DNA of 64,000 nucleotides from Glaciecola sp. 33A (lineage in GTDB: Bacteria; Pseudomonadota; Gammaproteobacteria; Enterobacterales; Alteromonadaceae): assembly GCF_002836745.1 (NCBI RefSeq), contig NZ_PJAR01000044.1, positions 62,001-126,000 on the forward strand, in the 5' to 3' direction. The notes under the pieces are model-generated. The model worked only from the letters and a program-made list of their open reading frames with translations. It searched no databases and was not told the origin of the DNA. The translations under genes were made by a program, and so were the position numbers. Every line of letters starts with the position of its first letter. Positions within the stretch are counted from its first letter, which is position 1. Of this stretch, positions 19,238 through 28,777 are shown piece by piece.

Positions 19238-22237
19238 ATGCATTTGATATTATTAATCACAAAGAGTTTGCGTTGTTGCCTTCTAGGTATGGTGTTTTTT
19301 GGAATTATTTCTAGCTTTTCAGCTGAGGGTAGTGAGCCAGCAAAATTTCACTTGCCTACAATCAAGAAGTACAGCGTTATTGACGGTCTCTCTCAGACTA
19401 CCGTCTATGACATAGCGCAAGACAATAATGGCTATATCTGGCTGGCAACGCAATCAGGCATCGATAAGTTTGACGGTTACACGTTTACCCATTTTGGACC
19501 CAGTAGAGACCTACAAAAGGGACTCTCCAGTTCACTTGTTCATTCCCTTGAAATACAACCGAACACTGGCGATCTTTGGATAGGCACAATTAATGGCCTC
19601 GATGTTTTGCGTGCAAGCGATAAAATTTTTGAAAGTATCGAACTGCGTAATCATCAAGGAGAATTGGATAAAGACATACGAACTATCTTGGTTGACCAAC
19701 AAGATAACGTGTTTGTTGGTACTGTAAAAGCATTGTACTTGCAAAAAAGTGGCCAAGCTGGCTTTGTACCCATTTCAATGCCACATCAATCAAATACTAT
19801 CCATGACATTATTTCCCAGAAGAATCAAAGGTTATTAGTCGCCACTAGTAACGGCATCTTAAGCTACGATATACAAACGGGACTTTGGCGAGATGAGTTG
19901 CTACCCCGCATTGAAGCCACCGCGATTAAAATCGATAGCGCTGGATATTTGTGGGTAGGGACGGCTGGTCAGGGCGTTTTTCGGGCTGAGACTCGCGGCA
20001 ACAGTTTTTTGAATGTTACTAATATAGCGGCAAAAGATGGCTTGTCTGATAATGTTGTTAATGACATTGAGCAAATGGCAGATGGTTCAGTCTGGGTTGC
20101 AACAACCAACGGAGCGTCAATATTCTCCGATCCCAATGAGCTAATCTTTACGAATATATCAACTTCGTCAAGCCCCCAAAACTCAACAATTTCAGACGCC
20201 ATAATTACCTTGTTCAACACTGCATCTGGCTTGATATTATTTGGCACCAGTGCGCAAGGGTTTGGGGTTCTCGATACTAATTCTACTATGTTTACAAATC
20301 TCGGGTTGGAGCAAGGACAGTTTTACTATTTCGTTGCTAAACAAGCAGATGATACCTTGTGGTTATCAACCAAATCGGGTGTGTTAAAGTTGAATACGGA
20401 TTATTCTGTTGAAGGTCCTTGGAAATATGAAAAAGACAGTCAGTCTGCGACCAAAATGCGCTCGCTGGTTTTTGATGAAAAAAATCAAAATTTGTGGGTA
20501 GCATCAAAGCTAGGACTTGGGAAAATAGCGCCTGAAAGTAAAGTCATTGAGGACGTTGCCTTACGCGACACTGCCATTTACTCAATTACAATCGGGCCGA
20601 ATGGAAATCTTTGGCTCGGGTCCGAATTTCAGGGCTTGCTGGTATTGGACGTCGACACTCACAAAATAATACAAAACTATGACATGCCGATGGTCACTTA
20701 TATTTTACCAATTTCGACGGATGAACTCTGGGCTGCCACTATCGATGGTCTTTTTCTGATCAATCCTGAGACTAATGAAGTCAGCAAATTTGTTAACCAA
20801 GCTGATAATCAAGACAGCCTTGTGCACAACGTCATTACTTGGATTTCAAAGCGTGATGAAACCAGCTTTTATGTGGGTACCCTAGGGCATGGTTTGTCGC
20901 TGTTGGAGTTAGGTGTCGGTAATGCTGAGCCAAAATTTACGCGCTTATTTTCGAATGAAAGACTATCTAATTCATCTATAGGAAGTGTGGTAAACGACAA
21001 TCTGGGTTACCTTTGGATAGCAACAGAGAAATACATTTTTAGGGCTAATATTGAGTCTGGTAATGTTGATATGTTTGATGAGAACGAAGGGGTCAACTCC
21101 ACTGGATATTACATTGGTGCTACTGCGACAAAAGACGATGGAACTATCGTATTTGTCGGTGATGAGGGCGTGACATACTTTCAGCCTAAAGATATTAAAA
21201 AACCAGATACCATGCCTGCTCTTCAATTTACTAGCGTTTCCATTTTAAATGGAAGAGACAGCCATAGTATTGAAGAAAAGTATGGCCAATTTATAAGTCT
21301 AGCCGATTCGGTTATTAAGGTGGTTTTGTCACCCGATGATATTTTACTGAAAATTGAATTTGCAGCGCTTGAGTTTGCTAGCCCTCAAAGCATCGAATAT
21401 GCCTATCGACTCATTGGTTTTGATGATCGTTGGCAATATTTAGATAGCAAAAATAGAGCGGTGACTTACACTAACTTAGACTCAGGTAGCTATATATTAG
21501 AGGTTAAATCCACTAACCGTTATGGCTTATGGAATGACAAACTGCAACGCATGCCCATTTTAGTGACACCACCCTGGTGGCAAACCATATGGGCGATCAT
21601 TGTCTTTGGTATTATCGCGCTACTAACTGTTTTTACGGTATTCAGATGGCGTACCTATGCATTGCATAAACGCTCGGTGATGCTGTATCAAAACGTACAA
21701 GAAAAAACCCTTGAATTGCAGCTTGCTAATGAGCAACTAAGATTGCTGACTACGTTGGACCCTCTCACTCAAGTGTATAATCGTCGCGGTTTTACAGATG
21801 CGGTTGGGAAAGAATTCTCAAAGTATAAGAGAAGCAATGAATTGTTTTCCATCATTTTGATAGATATTGATTTTTTCAAACGGATTAATGATGAGCATGG
21901 CCATGAAGCCGGTGATCAGGTTCTGATCAAATTTGCTAATATCCTGTCACAATGTACTCGAGATTACGATATTTTGGCGCGTTGGGGTGGCGAAGAGTTC
22001 ATTGTGTTGCTACCCAATACTCAACTTAAAGATGCGATTAATATTGCGAACAAGTATCGCGATATCATTCGCAAGGAAAAATTCATGGTGGCTAACACGT
22101 CAATTAGAGTGTTACTGACCGCGGGTGTGGCAAATATTCAAGACTATGCATCTATTGATGAGTGCATAAAGCGTGCGGATAATCTTTTATACGAGGGTAA
22201 AAACTTAGGTAGAGACCAAGTACTGCCGATGCTTTAA
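19238..22237 (+). CDS. Membrane diguanylate cyclase with periplasmic two-component-regulator propeller
   Basis: This protein of about 999 residues probably makes c-di-GMP in response to an extracytoplasmic signal. After an N-terminal signal (MHLILLITKSLRCCLLG...) come many Reg_prop blades (for example GYIWLATQSGIDKFDGY, LWIGTINGLDV, LWVGTAGQGVF), then a Y_Y_Y domain (IEYAYRLIGFDDRWQYLD), one membrane segment (WWQTIWAIIVFGIIALLTVF) and a GGDEF domain. The active site reads RWGGEEF, and an inhibitory I-site RDYD lies five residues before GGEEF, so the enzyme looks active and product-inhibited. An in-frame ATG at 19193 would add 15 residues; I prefer 19238 because it opens the signal peptide. 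It lies between flhB and flhA, which points to a role in motility control. The ligand is unknown. Confidence 0.88.
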   Translation: MHLILLITKSLRCCLLGMVFFGIISSFSAEGSEPAKFHLPTIKKYSVIDGLSQTTVYDIAQDNNGYIWLATQSGIDKFDGYTFTHFGPSRDLQKGLSSSLVHSLEIQPNTGDLWIGTINGLDVLRASDKIFESIELRNHQGELDKDIRTILVDQQDNVFVGTVKALYLQKSGQAGFVPISMPHQSNTIHDIISQKNQRLLVATSNGILSYDIQTGLWRDELLPRIEATAIKIDSAGYLWVGTAGQGVFRAETRGNSFLNVTNIAAKDGLSDNVVNDIEQMADGSVWVATTNGASIFSDPNELIFTNISTSSSPQNSTISDAIITLFNTASGLILFGTSAQGFGVLDTNSTMFTNLGLEQGQFYYFVAKQADDTLWLSTKSGVLKLNTDYSVEGPWKYEKDSQSATKMRSLVFDEKNQNLWVASKLGLGKIAPESKVIEDVALRDTAIYSITIGPNGNLWLGSEFQGLLVLDVDTHKIIQNYDMPMVTYILPISTDELWAATIDGLFLINPETNEVSKFVNQADNQDSLVHNVITWISKRDETSFYVGTLGHGLSLLELGVGNAEPKFTRLFSNERLSNSSIGSVVNDNLGYLWIATEKYIFRANIESGNVDMFDENEGVNSTGYYIGATATKDDGTIVFVGDEGVTYFQPKDIKKPDTMPALQFTSVSILNGRDSHSIEEKYGQFISLADSVIKVVLSPDDILLKIEFAALEFASPQSIEYAYRLIGFDDRWQYLDSKNRAVTYTNLDSGSYILEVKSTNRYGLWNDKLQRMPILVTPPWWQTIWAIIVFGIIALLTVFTVFRWRTYALHKRSVMLYQNVQEKTLELQLANEQLRLLTTLDPLTQVYNRRGFTDAVGKEFSKYKRSNELFSIILIDIDFFKRINDEHGHEAGDQVLIKFANILSQCTRDYDILARWGGEEFIVLLPNTQLKDAINIANKYRDIIRKEKFMVANTSIRVLLTAGVANIQDYASIDECIKRADNLLYEGKNLGRDQVLPML

Positions 22238-22260
22238 TTTTTTTCACGCATCTGAGCGAA

Positions 22261-22277
22261 TTGGCACAATAGTTGTA
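22261..22277 (+). promoter_or_regulatory. Probable sigma-54 promoter of flhA
   Basis: TTGGCACAATAGTTGTA has a perfect -24 element (TTGGCAC) and a -12 element TTGT in place of TTGC, at the right spacing. It lies 42 bases before flhA and would restart transcription after the GGDEF gene. Confidence 0.65.
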
Positions 22278-22318
22278 TCGCATCCAGTATTATTACCTAG
22301 CTGTCAAAAGTCTGTTCT

Positions 22319-24418
22319 ATGCAATTAACGTCCGCTTTCCAAAGTATAGATAAATCAAAATTAAAGAATATAGCGGGTGGCATGGGTGCCCCCATTGTAG
22401 TTTTAGCTATTATGGGCATGGTTATCCTGCCCATGCCGCCAATGTTATTGGATGTGCTTTTCAGTTTTAATATTGCACTGTCACTGGTCATTATTTTGGT
22501 CTCAGTATTGACTAAACGGCCCATCGATTTTGGCATATTTCCATTAGTTCTGTTAATTGCTACCGTTTTGCGTTTAGCGCTCAACGTGGCCTCTACGCGA
22601 ATTGTACTATTGAATGGACATGAAGGCGGAGACGCCGCAGGTAAAGTAATACAGTCGTTTGGTGAAGTTGTTATTGGTGGTAATTACGTTGTCGGTGTTG
22701 TGGTATTTGCAATCTTGCTTATCATCAACTTCAAAGTGGTTACAGCAGGTGCTGGTCGCATTTCTGAAGTAAGTGCCAGATTTACGTTGGACGCAATGCC
22801 CGGCAAGCAAATGGCGATTGATGCTGATTTGAATGCGGGCTACATCGACTCAGATCAAGCGCGAACGCGCAGAGAAGAAATCACCGCTGAAGCTGATTTT
22901 TATGGGTCGATGGACGGCGCATCAAAATTTGTAAAAGGGGACGCGATTGCGGGCCTTTTCATTATGCTAATCAATATTGTTGGTGGTCTGTTTGTTGGCA
23001 TGTATCAACATGATTTAGATTTTTCTACTGCGATGGAGGTGTATACCATTCTTACCATTGGTGACGGTTTGGTGGCGCAAATCCCATCACTACTGCTTTC
23101 TGTCGCTACAGCAATTATCGTTACTCGGGAAAATGATTCGCAAGAAATGGGTCATGAAATTCGAGAACAATTAGCCAACCGCAAAGCACTTTATATTACC
23201 TCAGGAATATTATTTATAATGGGTGTTGTGCCAGGAATGCCACACGTGGCCTTCCTTGGTTTTTCTGCTGCTGTTTTCGCATATGCTTTTTTCAGAGACA
23301 AAATGAAAGCCAAGGAAGCGCAAGAAAAATCACTGGTGGAAGCAATGCCAGATACGAACAAAGGACCAAGTGAAATGAAAGAACTCGGTTGGGACGATGT
23401 TCAACATGTCGACACTATTGGTTTAGAAGTTGGCTACCGTCTCATTCCACTGGTGGATAAGTCACAGGGTGGTGAACTATTGACGCGAATTAAAGGTGTG
23501 CGTAAAAAACTGTCGCAAGAACTTGGTTTTCTTATTCCCCCGGTACATATTCGCGACAATTTAGACTTTTCACCCAATGCGTACTCTATCTCAATGATGG
23601 GGGTTTCAATCGGTGATGCTGAGATTAGTCACGACAACGAACTTGCGATCAATCCGGGCCAAGTATTCGGCGAGCTTTCAGGCACTAAGACAAAGGATCC
23701 TGCTTTTGGGCTTGATGCGATTTGGATTAAAGCGAATCAACGCGAACATGCGCAAACGTTGGGTTATACGGTTGTTGATTCAGCTACTGTTGTGGCGACA
23801 CACTTGAGTCAGTTACTGACAACCAATGCTTATCAATTATTGGGACATGAAGAAGTGCAGCAGCTTCTCGATATGCTTGAGAAGACTAATCCGAAGTTAG
23901 TTGAAGGACTAGTACCTGATATTTTGTCACTAAGCACCATGGTTAAAGTATTACAAACCTTATTGTATGAAGGTGTGCCAATTAGAGATATGCGGACTAT
24001 TTGTCAAACACTCTGTGAGTATGGACCTAAGAGTCAAGACCCTGACGTACTAGTGTCTGCATTGCGTATTGCGTTGAAGCGTTTGATTGTGCAAGACATT
24101 ACGTCAGGCGGTGATGAAATACCCGTTATTACATTAGCTCCAGACTTGGAACAAATGTTGCATAAGTCATTACAAGCAGGTGGTGAAGACGGCGCTGGAA
24201 TAGAGCCTGGCCTTGCAGAAAAGATCCAGCAATCATTAACTGAAGCAAGTCAGCAGCAGGAACTCGCTGGCGAACCATCAGTGTTATTAACATCAGGGAT
24301 GCTACGTCCGGTGTTATCAAGATTCTTAAAACACGCTGTTGTAGGTTTACATGTCTTGTCTTATCAAGAGATACCAGACGACAAACAAATAAAAATAGTG
24401 TCATCAGTCGGTCAATAA
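22319..24418 (+). CDS. flhA: Flagellar export gate protein FlhA
   Basis: FlhA forms the nonameric export gate ring. The 699-residue product has about eight membrane segments in the first half, the FHIPEP family region (TRIVLLNGHEGGDAAGKVIQ; VSARFTLDAMPGKQMAIDADLNAG) and a large cytoplasmic domain that docks chaperones (IPPVHIRDNLDFSPNAYSI...). Length and motifs are normal. Its own sigma-54-like promoter precedes it. flhF begins 32 bases after the stop. Confidence 0.95.
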   Translation: MQLTSAFQSIDKSKLKNIAGGMGAPIVVLAIMGMVILPMPPMLLDVLFSFNIALSLVIILVSVLTKRPIDFGIFPLVLLIATVLRLALNVASTRIVLLNGHEGGDAAGKVIQSFGEVVIGGNYVVGVVVFAILLIINFKVVTAGAGRISEVSARFTLDAMPGKQMAIDADLNAGYIDSDQARTRREEITAEADFYGSMDGASKFVKGDAIAGLFIMLINIVGGLFVGMYQHDLDFSTAMEVYTILTIGDGLVAQIPSLLLSVATAIIVTRENDSQEMGHEIREQLANRKALYITSGILFIMGVVPGMPHVAFLGFSAAVFAYAFFRDKMKAKEAQEKSLVEAMPDTNKGPSEMKELGWDDVQHVDTIGLEVGYRLIPLVDKSQGGELLTRIKGVRKKLSQELGFLIPPVHIRDNLDFSPNAYSISMMGVSIGDAEISHDNELAINPGQVFGELSGTKTKDPAFGLDAIWIKANQREHAQTLGYTVVDSATVVATHLSQLLTTNAYQLLGHEEVQQLLDMLEKTNPKLVEGLVPDILSLSTMVKVLQTLLYEGVPIRDMRTICQTLCEYGPKSQDPDVLVSALRIALKRLIVQDITSGGDEIPVITLAPDLEQMLHKSLQAGGEDGAGIEPGLAEKIQQSLTEASQQQELAGEPSVLLTSGMLRPVLSRFLKHAVVGLHVLSYQEIPDDKQIKIVSSVGQ

Positions 24419-24450
24419 ACTGACGCATTACATACACTAACGAGGGCATC

Positions 24451-25956
24451 ATGAAAATTAGACGTTTTTTTGGCAAAGATATGCGTGAAGCGCTCAAGCA
24501 AGTGAAAGACGAGCTTGGCGGTGATGCAGTTATTATGTCTAATAAAAAAGTAGCAGATGGCGTCGAGCTAGTTGCAGCTGTTGATAAAGAGACTGAGATG
24601 ACAAAACCAGCACCGACCATAAGCTTGGGTAGAAAGGCAAAAAGTACGCCCACGTTAAGTGAAATAATCGGTGATGATGGACCCGATAGTCTCAAAGCAC
24701 TGTTGGAAAAACAGCATGCGGGTAAACTTGGTGAAGAAGGGAGTGTTGGTTTTACCAGCGTACAACATGCAAATGCGAATGCAGCGCATACGCAACAACA
24801 AAACAGTGGTTCGGGTCACTCTGCACCAGCGCCAAGTCAACATCATCCTCGTGTTAGTAAGGCATACGCTGATTCACAGCAGGCAGAAAAGCGTCTTCAT
24901 GAAGCTGAGCTAACCCACCAATATGTGAGAACGCCAGTGCATAAACAGGGTGACGACTTTCCAATTAATCAAGACTTTTCTGATAGTCAAGCATCTGATT
25001 TATTCAGCCAAGAGAATAAGTTACCCGCCAGTGACGGGCTTGAATTAATTAAATCAGAACTTGCCTCCATTCGTAATGTTTTACAATATCAAGTCAATGG
25101 CTTGAGTGACGAAAAAAATAAACGTAAAAACCCAACGCATTATTTTCTAGGTAATAAATTGTTAGGTATGGGCATTAGTGAAAAGCTTTGTGCACAACTA
25201 ATAAGCTTTCTTCCACCCCAAGCTTCTGAGACAGAAGGCTGGGATTATTTACTTAATCTTATCTCAAACCGGCTGCATATAGGTGGTAATGATATACTAC
25301 AGCAATCGGGTATTGTTGCATTAGTTGGCGCAACAGGCACAGGTAAAACCACAACAGTGGCTAAACTAGCGGCTAAATATGCGCAAAAATTTGGTGCAAA
25401 TGAAGTTGCTATGATCACCGTTGATACATATCGAATCGCGGCTTTTGAGCAATTGGCGACATATGGGAAAATTATTGGCTGTACTGTGAAAAAAGCACAG
25501 ACTTCTGAAGAGTTAGCCCATATACTTTACCAATTAAGACATAAAAAATTAGTCTTGATTGATACTGCTGGTTTCAGTCAGCGTGATGCTCGTTTAGTGA
25601 CGCAGCTTAACGACTACGAGAAAGAAACAACGGCTAATATTAAAAAATATTTAGTGTTACCAGCAGGTGCGCAGTATCAAGTGTTACATCAAACCATACA
25701 AGCGTATAAGAATATAAACCTAACAGGTTGTATTTTTAGTAAATTAGATGAGTGTTATAGTCTTGGCGAAGCGCTTAGCGTAGTAATTGAAAACGACCTG
25801 AGACTAAGCTACGTAACGGATGGACAGAGAGTGCCAGAAGATATAAAACTTGCAGATGCAAAAAATTTAATAATGGTCGCGTCAAAACTTTATAAAAAGT
25901 ATGCTTTGGCGCATACTAATGCGTCAAGTTTTGACGCGGGTGTCAGAGCCGTATGA
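24451..25956 (+). CDS. flhF: Polar flagellar placement GTPase FlhF
   Basis: FlhF is an SRP-type GTPase that marks the cell pole for flagellum assembly. The 501-residue product has the FlhF start MKIRRFFGKDMREALKQVKDELGGDAVIMSNKKV, a long variable Gln/His/Ser-rich B domain, and a C-terminal NG domain with GATGTGKTTTVAKLAAKYA (about 290-310), VDTYRIAAFEQL, IDTAGFSQRD and SKLDE. It overlaps flhG by four bases. Length matches polar-flagellate relatives. Confidence 0.95.
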   Translation: MKIRRFFGKDMREALKQVKDELGGDAVIMSNKKVADGVELVAAVDKETEMTKPAPTISLGRKAKSTPTLSEIIGDDGPDSLKALLEKQHAGKLGEEGSVGFTSVQHANANAAHTQQQNSGSGHSAPAPSQHHPRVSKAYADSQQAEKRLHEAELTHQYVRTPVHKQGDDFPINQDFSDSQASDLFSQENKLPASDGLELIKSELASIRNVLQYQVNGLSDEKNKRKNPTHYFLGNKLLGMGISEKLCAQLISFLPPQASETEGWDYLLNLISNRLHIGGNDILQQSGIVALVGATGTGKTTTVAKLAAKYAQKFGANEVAMITVDTYRIAAFEQLATYGKIIGCTVKKAQTSEELAHILYQLRHKKLVLIDTAGFSQRDARLVTQLNDYEKETTANIKKYLVLPAGAQYQVLHQTIQAYKNINLTGCIFSKLDECYSLGEALSVVIENDLRLSYVTDGQRVPEDIKLADAKNLIMVASKLYKKYALAHTNASSFDAGVRAV

Positions 25957-26804
25957 TAGAAGATCAAGCGAGTAGCTTAAGAAAAATGAATCAGTCCAAA
26001 TTAATTAAGGTCATGGCAGTCACTGGTGGTAAGGGTGGCGTAGGTAAAACCAATGTGTCTTTAAATCTAGCTATATCCTTGGCCAAACAAGGGAAACGTG
26101 TGTTGGTACTCGATGCCGATTTAGGCCTAGCGAATTGTGACGTTTTACTTGGATTGCGTGTAGATAAAAATTTATCACATGTGCTTCGAGGTGAATGCAC
26201 CTTGGACGATATTTTAGTGACCGGTCCGCATGGGGTTAAAATTGCGCCAGCCACATCAGGTTCACAGTCAATGGCCGAACTAGGCTCAACAGAGCATGCA
26301 GGCCTAATTAGAGCCTTTAGCGAGCTGCGCACTGATATTGAAGTGCTTATTGTTGATACGGCAGCGGGTATTTCTGACATGGTCATGAGTTTTTCTCGCG
26401 CAGCGCAAGACGTGCTTGTGGTGGTGTGTGATGAACCTACATCGTTGACCGATGCTTATGCATTGATAAAAATTCTGAACCGTGAGCATGGCGTTTTTAA
26501 GTTTAAGATTATCGCTAATATGGTTCGCAGTGAAAAGGAAGGGAAAGAACTCTTTAGTAAGCTTTCCAAGGTGACAGGGCGATTTTTGGATGTTGCATTA
26601 GAGTTGGTGGGTATTATTCCATTTGACGAAAACATTCGTAAATCAGTACGCAAACAAGCTGCGATCGTTGATGCATATCCATCATCGCCTGCGGCATTGG
26701 CGATCACTAGCTTAGCTCAAAAATCCATGACATGGCCTATTCCGGAGCAACCGGGTGGACATTTGGAGTTTTTTATTGAGCAGTTAGTATCGAGAAACGA
26801 GTAG
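25953..26804 (+). CDS. flhG: Flagellar number regulator FlhG (FleN, MinD-like ATPase)
   Basis: FlhG limits polar flagella to one, by stimulating FlhF GTP hydrolysis and restraining FlrA. The 283-residue product carries the N-terminal DQAxxLR activation motif (DQASSLR, 4-10), a deviant Walker A KGGVGKT (27-33), and the MinD-type segments VLVLDADLGLANCDVLLGL and VLIVDTAAGISD. Its start overlaps the flhF stop (ATGA), so the antagonist pair is coupled. fliA follows after 11 bases. Confidence 0.95.
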   Translation: MIEDQASSLRKMNQSKLIKVMAVTGGKGGVGKTNVSLNLAISLAKQGKRVLVLDADLGLANCDVLLGLRVDKNLSHVLRGECTLDDILVTGPHGVKIAPATSGSQSMAELGSTEHAGLIRAFSELRTDIEVLIVDTAAGISDMVMSFSRAAQDVLVVVCDEPTSLTDAYALIKILNREHGVFKFKIIANMVRSEKEGKELFSKLSKVTGRFLDVALELVGIIPFDENIRKSVRKQAAIVDAYPSSPAALAITSLAQKSMTWPIPEQPGGHLEFFIEQLVSRNE

Positions 26805-26815
26805 GTAACTAATTA

Positions 26816-27544
26816 GTGAGTAACAAAGTGGCTGTCTATCAACAACAAATTGATAAAAACCAATTGGTCGAGCGGCATGCTCCTTTGGTTAAAAGAATCG
26901 CTCACCATCTTATAGCAAGGTTGCCGGCAAGTGTCCTCGTGGACGACTTGATTCAAGCAGGGATGATTGGTTTGCTTGAAGCAGCAAAAAACTTTGATGG
27001 TTCTAAGGGCGCAAGTTTCGAGACTTTTGCTGGTATTCGCATCCGCGGTTCTATGCTTGACGAAATTCGAAAAGGTGACTGGACTCCGCGCTCAGTGCAC
27101 AAGAATAGTCGCGCAATAACGCAAGCTATTTCTCAAGTAGAAAAAGCCACCGGTAGAGACGCACGCGATATAGATGTAGCTGAACGGCTACAAGTATCTG
27201 TGCAAGAGTACCACCAGATGTTAAATGAAGTGAACGCGGGTAAGCTTGTTGGAATTGAAGACCTTGGTGTCAGCGAAGATGTTCTTACAACGGACGCAAC
27301 GAAAGGTGAAAACAGTCCTTTTGAAAATATGGTGCAAGGATCATTTCAGAAAGCCCTAGCACGGGCGATAACAACGTTACCAGAACGCGAGGCAATAGTG
27401 CTCTCACTCTATTATGATGAAGAACTAAATTTGCGCGAAATTGGCGAAGTGCTCGAAGTAAGTGAATCTCGAGTGAGTCAAATTCACAGTCAAGCGATGT
27501 TAAAGTTAAAGTCGAAAATGCAGTCTTGGCGAACAGCCGACTAA
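26816..27544 (+). CDS. fliA: Flagellar sigma factor FliA (sigma-28)
   Basis: FliA directs late flagellar and chemotaxis transcription after export of FlgM. The 242-residue product has sigma region 2 (PLVKRIAHHLIARLPASV, VDDLIQAGMIGLLEAAKNFD), region 3 (RKGDWTPRSVHKNSRAI) and region 4 with a helix-turn-helix (LREIGEVLEVSESRVSQIHSQA). Translation starts at GTG 26816. No flgM is present in this window. cheY follows after 48 bases. Confidence 0.95.
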   Translation: MSNKVAVYQQQIDKNQLVERHAPLVKRIAHHLIARLPASVLVDDLIQAGMIGLLEAAKNFDGSKGASFETFAGIRIRGSMLDEIRKGDWTPRSVHKNSRAITQAISQVEKATGRDARDIDVAERLQVSVQEYHQMLNEVNAGKLVGIEDLGVSEDVLTTDATKGENSPFENMVQGSFQKALARAITTLPEREAIVLSLYYDEELNLREIGEVLEVSESRVSQIHSQAMLKLKSKMQSWRTAD

Positions 27545-27592
27545 TTTTTCTCCGTCTTTTTGTAGTTAATTTGTACCTCAGCGGAGGCAGTT

Positions 27593-27976
27593 TTGAATAA
27601 AAATATGAAAATCCTAGTTGTTGATGATTTTTCAACCATGAGGCGTATCATTAAGAATTTGTTAAAAGACCTCGGCTTTACTAGCATTCAAGAGGCCGAC
27701 GACGGCAATACGGCTTTGCCGATGCTCCTGCAAGGAGACTTCGATTTTGTTGTAACAGATTGGAATATGCCAGGTATGCAAGGTATTGATCTTTTACGTG
27801 CTATTCGTGCCAATGATAATTTAAAGCACTTACCTGTTTTAATGGTAACGGCGGAAGCAAAAAAAGAGCAAATTGTCGCCGCGGCGCAAGCAGGCGTGAA
27901 TGGTTACGTAGTTAAACCTTTCACAGCAGCGACATTACAAGAAAAGCTTGAAAAGATTTTTCAACGTCTAGGTTAA
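27593..27976 (+). CDS. cheY: Chemotaxis response regulator CheY
   Basis: CheY carries the signal from CheA to FliM. The 127-residue single receiver has Asp11 and Asp12, phospho-accepting Asp56 ([12 protein letters not shown]), a Thr in MVTAEA and the conserved Lys in VVKPF. I use TTG 27593 because GGAGG at 27583-27587 is five bases away; the internal ATG at 27605 would be 17 bases away. It heads the che block of the locus. Confidence 0.95.
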   Translation: MNKNMKILVVDDFSTMRRIIKNLLKDLGFTSIQEADDGNTALPMLLQGDFDFVVTDWNMPGMQGIDLLRAIRANDNLKHLPVLMVTAEAKKEQIVAAAQAGVNGYVVKPFTAATLQEKLEKIFQRLG

Positions 27977-28006
27977 CAGCGATATTTCTCAATGGGGTAA
28001 CGTTGG

Positions 28007-28765
28007 ATGACAACGACAGAAAGAGACTTAGTTTCGCTGGATGAAGCGAAGCTGCTAGTACGGTATCTAGAGAAAGGTGATCGCGAGCAAGCGAATGCGC
28101 TTGTCGATACAATCACGATGAGGGAGTCAACTGAGCTTTTTTCTGAAGTAGGAAAATTGACCCGCCAGTTACACGACTCACTTAACAACTTCCAAGTAGA
28201 CGAGCGGATTGCGAATTTAATGCAAGATGAGATCCCAGACGCTCGAGCACGACTGATATACGTTATAGAAGAGACAGAAAAAGCAGCGAACACTACCATG
28301 GACGCTGTTGAAGCAAGCATGCCTCTGGCTGAAGGTTTGAATCAGCGGATCACTAGTATTATGCCCGAATGGCAAAAATTAATGGGACGTCAAATTGAAT
28401 TAGGTGAGTTTAAACACTTGTGTCATAAACTCGATAAATTACTATCCGATGTAGCCATTGATGCTGATGTATTAAATTCGTTGCTTACTGAAATATTGAT
28501 GGCTCAGGGCTATCAGGATATAACTGGGCAGGTAATTCGTCGCGTTATTGAATTGGTTGAAGAAGTTGAAGATAGCTTAGTGTCGATGCTAACTGCATTT
28601 GGTGATGTTGGAGAATTGACGCTCGTTGAAGATAATCCTCAAACTTCTAAGAAAAAGACCGATATAGTAAAGGCCGAAGGGCCAATTATCGATGCAGATA
28701 CTCGCGACGACGTGGTTAGTGGACAAGACGACGTCGATGATTTGCTGTCAAGTCTAGGGTTTTAG
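28007..28765 (+). CDS. cheZ: CheY-P phosphatase CheZ
   Basis: CheZ removes phosphate from CheY. The 252-residue product is mostly long helix (four-helix-bundle type), contains the catalytic Gln region (AQGYQDITGQVIRRVIELVEEVE) and ends in the CheY-binding peptide DVDDLLSSLGF after an acidic linker. The layout matches the family. It lies between cheY and cheA with short gaps. Confidence 0.94.
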   Translation: MTTTERDLVSLDEAKLLVRYLEKGDREQANALVDTITMRESTELFSEVGKLTRQLHDSLNNFQVDERIANLMQDEIPDARARLIYVIEETEKAANTTMDAVEASMPLAEGLNQRITSIMPEWQKLMGRQIELGEFKHLCHKLDKLLSDVAIDADVLNSLLTEILMAQGYQDITGQVIRRVIELVEEVEDSLVSMLTAFGDVGELTLVEDNPQTSKKKTDIVKAEGPIIDADTRDDVVSGQDDVDDLLSSLGF

Positions 28766-28777
28766 GGGAGCCGACGA

